DNA of 64,000 nucleotides. It comes from Aphis gossypii. Lineage: Eukaryota > Arthropoda > Insecta > Hemiptera > Aphididae. Where the stretch lies: positions 19,096,001-19,160,000 of the forward strand of contig NC_065532.1 in NCBI RefSeq assembly GCF_020184175.1, given 5' to 3'. Shown piece by piece: positions 59,540-64,000 of this stretch. A program made the position numbers and the translations under genes. How positions within the stretch are numbered: position 1 is the stretch's first letter; each line of letters starts with the position of its first letter. A model generated the notes under the pieces. The model saw only the letters and a list, made by a program, of their open reading frames with translations. It did not search any database and had not been told where the DNA came from.

Positions 59540-61450
59540 GCACTTTGTGTAGTTTATACTGTACAAACATTTCGTTAAATATTTAGCAAGAACAACTTAA
59601 TTTTAGTTAGAACAGTAGCTGGCGTGTGCGACTCAAACTTTTATATTTACTCAACCTTTTTTTTTTCAAATATAGGTTTTCTTTATAGTTATCTGAACCA
59701 AACGAAAACTTGGTTTTTATTTATAAAATATATTATGTATATTATGTAGGTGTATACTTGAACAAAAATGAAATTTCGAAGTGTAAATATTTCGTGACGG
59801 TTATATATATTGTTGGCGAAATTCCGTAAAACAATGTCTTGAAGAAACATTCTCAAGAATACCAAACTCAAAATTACAAAATTATTACCAAATTACGAGG
59901 TGATTTCAGTTATTAATATATTAATTATTTAGTATTTATATTATTTTTTTTTCATACTTATTATTATATTATTTTATACAGAATAAAGAGTAAATTAGTT
60001 TTAAGTATTTATATGACTATATAGTATATATGTATGCTACTCTCATAACCTTAGGTAGATTTTATATTCTAAAAGAAATTAAAAGAACTGATAAACATAA
60101 AATTGCAAAATGTTTTGTTGATTATATTATGTTGTTATCGTAACTTCAGAAATTCATCATATGACATTATATGTTATAGATATTTAGCTGTCAATTTATA
60201 TTATTTTCTATTCACTTGGTAATTAAAAGTTATATAATATGGAAAAGGATTTAGACCTTGATCGCGAGGTGTAGGCATCTGAAAAATCGCTGAGAAGATT
60301 TTAATTCACCATAAAATATTATTTCATATAAAATTATTTAATAATTTATTTTTCTAATGTATCTTTATTTTTTCATACTATTATATTGCAATACAGGAAT
60401 GTCGTCAATAGGTGGTTTCTTATATCAAATCTTCTTTAAAAGACCTTGTAATCAATTAAACGTATTGTAAAGTATGTATATATATTATATATAGGTAGAC
60501 TGTTCAACTTCAGATAAAATACAAAACAAAATGAATGTATTAAGAACTTAAAGAATTGTAATGGAACCCATCAATTCCACCAATATATCATCTACCAGTA
60601 GGTACAGGTACAATTTATTAATATACATATTACATATAGCAATTGAAACTTTTTTAAGTAGTAAGTGTAAGTGATTTTTTTAAATAGAGATTTAGCAAAA
60701 GAAAACTTGAATATTTAAACTGCATACTATTATTTAATCTTTAGAAACGTAAACTATAATACCCACAATTTATATATGATCTTCATAAATTCCTACACGA
60801 TTCCGAGTACTGCCCATTCCTAGTTATAAACAATTTATGAAAAAAATTTATCGACGCTTTTATGTATTATTTCAACAAATTGTATAATTATTATTCTATA
60901 TCAAAACATTAACTTAGTTAATAATAAACTTCATATTATTATTATTATTATGAGTGACTGAGTCAGTAGATATTATACTCTTGTGTGGTTTTCTACATTA
61001 CAACGTCTAAAATCTCGAGTTATACGATATAATAATGTTTAACAGCTATATTAACGAAACTTTCGTGAACAGTATAATACATAAATACATAATATTGTAA
61101 GCCCTGGAAATCAATATTTGTCATAAATAATTAGTATACGCACTGATGTATGTAATTTTATTTTTCATTGTCCAAACGATACTGTCTTATTTAAAATTAT
61201 GCCCACTTTGTGTAATTTTTAGAAATAATTTCTCTGATTGACAATTTTATAATTTTACATTATGACGTCTAAAAGACATAATTTATACTGTTCGTTTAAA
61301 TTACAACACTTAATTATACGTTTGATATTTTTTAAACAAAAGTCGTGTGGTTCTTTGGCGCGCTACCTATTCGTTAAAGTTTTGGTAACTTGTTTCATTG
61401 TATTTTTAGTTCTGTTGTTAACCAATTTATACAAAAAATAATAAACATCT
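59540..61450. other. AT-rich non-coding stretch
   Basis: A small patch ACCTTGATCGCGAGGTGTAGG lies near 60256. Nothing can be assigned. Confidence 0.5.
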
Positions 61451-61453
61451 TTG

Positions 61454-61489
61454 TATATATATATATATATATACGAGTATGTGTGTGTG
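61454..61489 (+). repeat. (TA)n then (GT)n microsatellites
   Basis: Ten TA units (61454-61473), a short break, then GTGTGTGTG (61481-61489). Confidence 0.9.
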
Positions 61490-63980
61490 AAGCACATTTT
61501 GACTTTTCATCCTGGTTTTGAATGGTTTGATGTTATATATATTTTTTTTAAGAGTATAATTATGTCACACGATGTTTATGTTATTACGTTTGTATGGATC
61601 AACATTTCGAACTTTTTCTCGGAACTGAACTATATTTCTATATCGATGTTGTTATGTGTTTTTAAAGTTTATTTTAGAGATATTTTTAGCTTAAATATAT
61701 ATTATAGATAGGACGTATAACTAATAGTAAGTAATACGTATACATCGTAAATTCATTATATTTATTGGTTGTGTCGTCCTCGTAAAGTACTATTAATGTC
61801 TAAAGAAATCCTCAAATATCTATGTAAAAATAACAAAGTATAATTAATCATTGAATATGATATTTTATTATTATTATTTTATTTTACATTGTTTGGAGCG
61901 TATTTTGGTCTTCAGAGTTTGTGTTAATTTCATCAATTTTATATTTATAAATTATTCATAAGCATAACAATTGAATACACATTTAATACACTTTAAATTT
62001 TACTACATCGAATTGTATTAATCAGATGATAACTGTTAAGCATTGTAGTTGATTTTCTGATAAATTGTGTTTTGTTCACGTTCACCTTGGATAAATAGGT
62101 ATATATATATTGATAAAATATATTCTTAAAATATAGGTAATCAACTTTTGATGTTTACAATCTTACAAGTTATAAACGCATTAGTTTTAGGTTAAATGAC
62201 TTAAGTTTTATTAATTACTATAGTTAATAGTTGTATATTATACTAATTATACGTTTTGTACCTATTAAAGGTACATTATATAATGAGATAAAACTGTAAT
62301 TATCGTTTAAATGTTAGTTCTTTAATCAAAAAAGTTAGTTGCTTAGGAAATTTTCTGAAGAAAAGAGAAGGTAATTTAGATAAACCCCTAATAATATTTT
62401 GACGTCTGAAAAATTAAAAACAAAATTGATCTTCTATAATTAAACACGTTTATCAAATTATTTTAGAATTTTGCGTCGTTTTTGAGAATAGCTTATTGTT
62501 ATTTTTAAAACACAGAGATTCCGTCAAAAATATATATCTAAAAAAAATCCTTATAAAAGTTCTAAACGATTAAATCATATTAAAATAAGTACTTAAAATT
62601 AACGTTAGTAAATACCTATTGATATTTTAAAATAAAAATATAGAAAAATATTATTTATCAACATTTTTTAGTAGGCAACATGCTTAGGACACACTTTATT
62701 TTTAACATAATCATTATCATAGAATATAATAAGTCATACTTTCTGTATTTTCAAAATTTCGTTACTTTGTATACTATACAAGTTATAGGTTACCGACGTC
62801 ATTGTTCATTGATAATTGGTTGTTTGTTCAGTATACCTCTTAAGTAATTACTGCAGCATTATAATAACTAAATGTATCTTTTGAAGTGTCGTTAAAGCTA
62901 CAAACATTAGGAAGAACATATGTTTACACGATTAAAAGGACTACAGGTACTATACTTATATTATAGGTATACTTATATGTCCAAAATTTAACATAAAATA
63001 ATTTGTTGTTTTATGGAACACAGTTAAGTTTAAGAGAAATGCTTCAGTTTTGAGCAGCGTTTCTTTTTTTTTTTTTTTTTTGTTAAAAATACATGCTTCT
63101 CTTGAGTCAAATAAAATCAACCAGAAAATACAATAAAGACTCCAAAGTTAAATTTTAAGTCATTAAAAAGTTTATCAAGATGTTCGACCCTCTCATTTTA
63201 AAGTATTTTTTACTCCAAGTTTACATAAATTATGTTATGTTGAAATTTCAGAATTTGTGAATATTTTCTAAAAAATTCAATTGGTACCTAATAAATAAAA
63301 AAAGTTATGTTTTTATTACTATTACTACATAACTGTTACATTAGCAGGAATATTTATTATTAAATTTATTAAGTTTAATTATTGTTACACGATAATTTTA
63401 TAATTTAAATAATATATTGGAGTTAATAGATCTTTTTTGTTTTTGGTGTGTTACTAAAATATTAAATATCACTTAGGTACTTAAATAATCCACATAATAT
63501 AGCTTACAATATAAGAGTTCATTCAAACCATTAAAATTAATACATAAACAATAAATAATAATTTCAGTATTACTACTTAAGTAAAATAATACTAGTATAT
63601 TACTACAATATTATATGTGTTTAATTTTCTTATATAATAATATCGTTGAAGTAAGTCGGTATTATTACTAAACATAAGTATTTATTAATTTTTAATTTTT
63701 AGTTCTACAATATTGTTATAATAGTAATCAATAACCGGCGATAAAATGTACTACCTAAGAGCCAATATATTTTTATTTTTAAATAGTATCTTAAAAATTG
63801 TCATTAGAAATAGAAATGTAGCACTTTAATGCCATTATTTTTAAAAATATATCATATGAATGATATGTACCAGTTCATAAATTAAACAGCACTATAGTCG
63901 TTTTTATTATCGTTTTATTTAAAAAATGATGTCGTTGTTAAAATTTTGAAATTCTATGTATCCATGATAACATCATACCC
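61490..63980. other. AT-rich non-coding stretch
   Basis: A frame at 61451-61711 starts in the microsatellite and is noise. A T18 tract lies at 63064-63081. No elements were recognised. Confidence 0.5.
63064..63081 (+). repeat. T18 homopolymer
   Basis: Eighteen consecutive T. Confidence 0.85.
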
Positions 63981-63981
63981 A

Positions 63982-64000
63982 CCTTCTCCTTCTCCTTCTT
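63982..64000 (+). repeat. (CTCCTT)n microsatellite, cut by window end
   Basis: CCTTCTCCTTCTCCTTCTT: three hexamer units reach the last base, so the full array length is unknown. The pyrimidine-only strand suggests triplex-forming potential. Confidence 0.8.

Overview
The window looks like AT-rich animal DNA, by eye about 70-75% A+T. It has long A, T and AT tracts, no operon-like gene packing, and several short DNA-transposon relics with textbook ends. The palindrome TAGGTACCTA occurs at least five times, and there are abundant TATAATATTATA-type strings and hAT-type ends such as CAGTGGCGTAGC. From memory, this style fits an aphid (Hemiptera, Aphididae) genome. That is an inference; no diagnostic gene is present to prove it.

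No protein-coding gene can be assigned with confidence. The longest open frames are about 96-132 codons. A back-of-envelope estimate for this base composition (about 8% stop codons per codon position) predicts one or two such frames by chance in 64 kb. The window is best read as an intergenic desert or the inside of a very large intron. A few short GC-richer islands have exon-like features and are listed at low confidence: 2568-2644 and 2719-2820 on the minus strand, 31734-31800, 33859-34047 and 42550-42738 on the plus strand, and 7526-7991 on the minus strand.

The best-supported features are non-autonomous DNA transposons. Two hAT-type MITEs are intact, with 8-bp target-site duplications: 37079-37246 (duplication CCTTTAAT) and 43669-43788 (duplication ATTATAAT). 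Other hAT-like copies or ends lie at 5279-5444, 17034-17161, about 20910, 29055, 44395, 45719, 46125-46698 and about 55880. A second family (A) has ends near CAGRGTGATTCA next to TA and very long degenerate inverted repeats. It has one near-complete 626-bp copy (54821-55446) and at least seven partial copies. A third type (C) is a 237-bp element at 53619-53855.

Layout: 1-4800 is AT-rich with one exon-like island; 4800-5450 is a family A relic followed by a hAT copy; 6080-8000 is the broadest island, with promoter, splice-donor and open-frame hints; 8000-17000 is mostly featureless; 18000-18290 and 20330-20530 are small islands; 21000-28000 is extremely AT-rich; 28080-29860 holds transposon pieces followed by a GC-richer block; 31200-34700 holds exon-like islands, dense palindromes and a homeodomain-type site cluster; 35000-37260 and 43660-46700 are transposon-rich; 46700-52700 is AT-rich desert; 52730-55900 has an island followed by MITEs; 55900-64000 is AT-rich with microsatellites, ending in a CTCCTT repeat cut by the window edge.

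I found no new multi-gene system. The most useful leads are the long-TIR family A, the perfect 23-bp homeodomain-type inverted repeat at 34519-34541, and a handful of strong hairpins.
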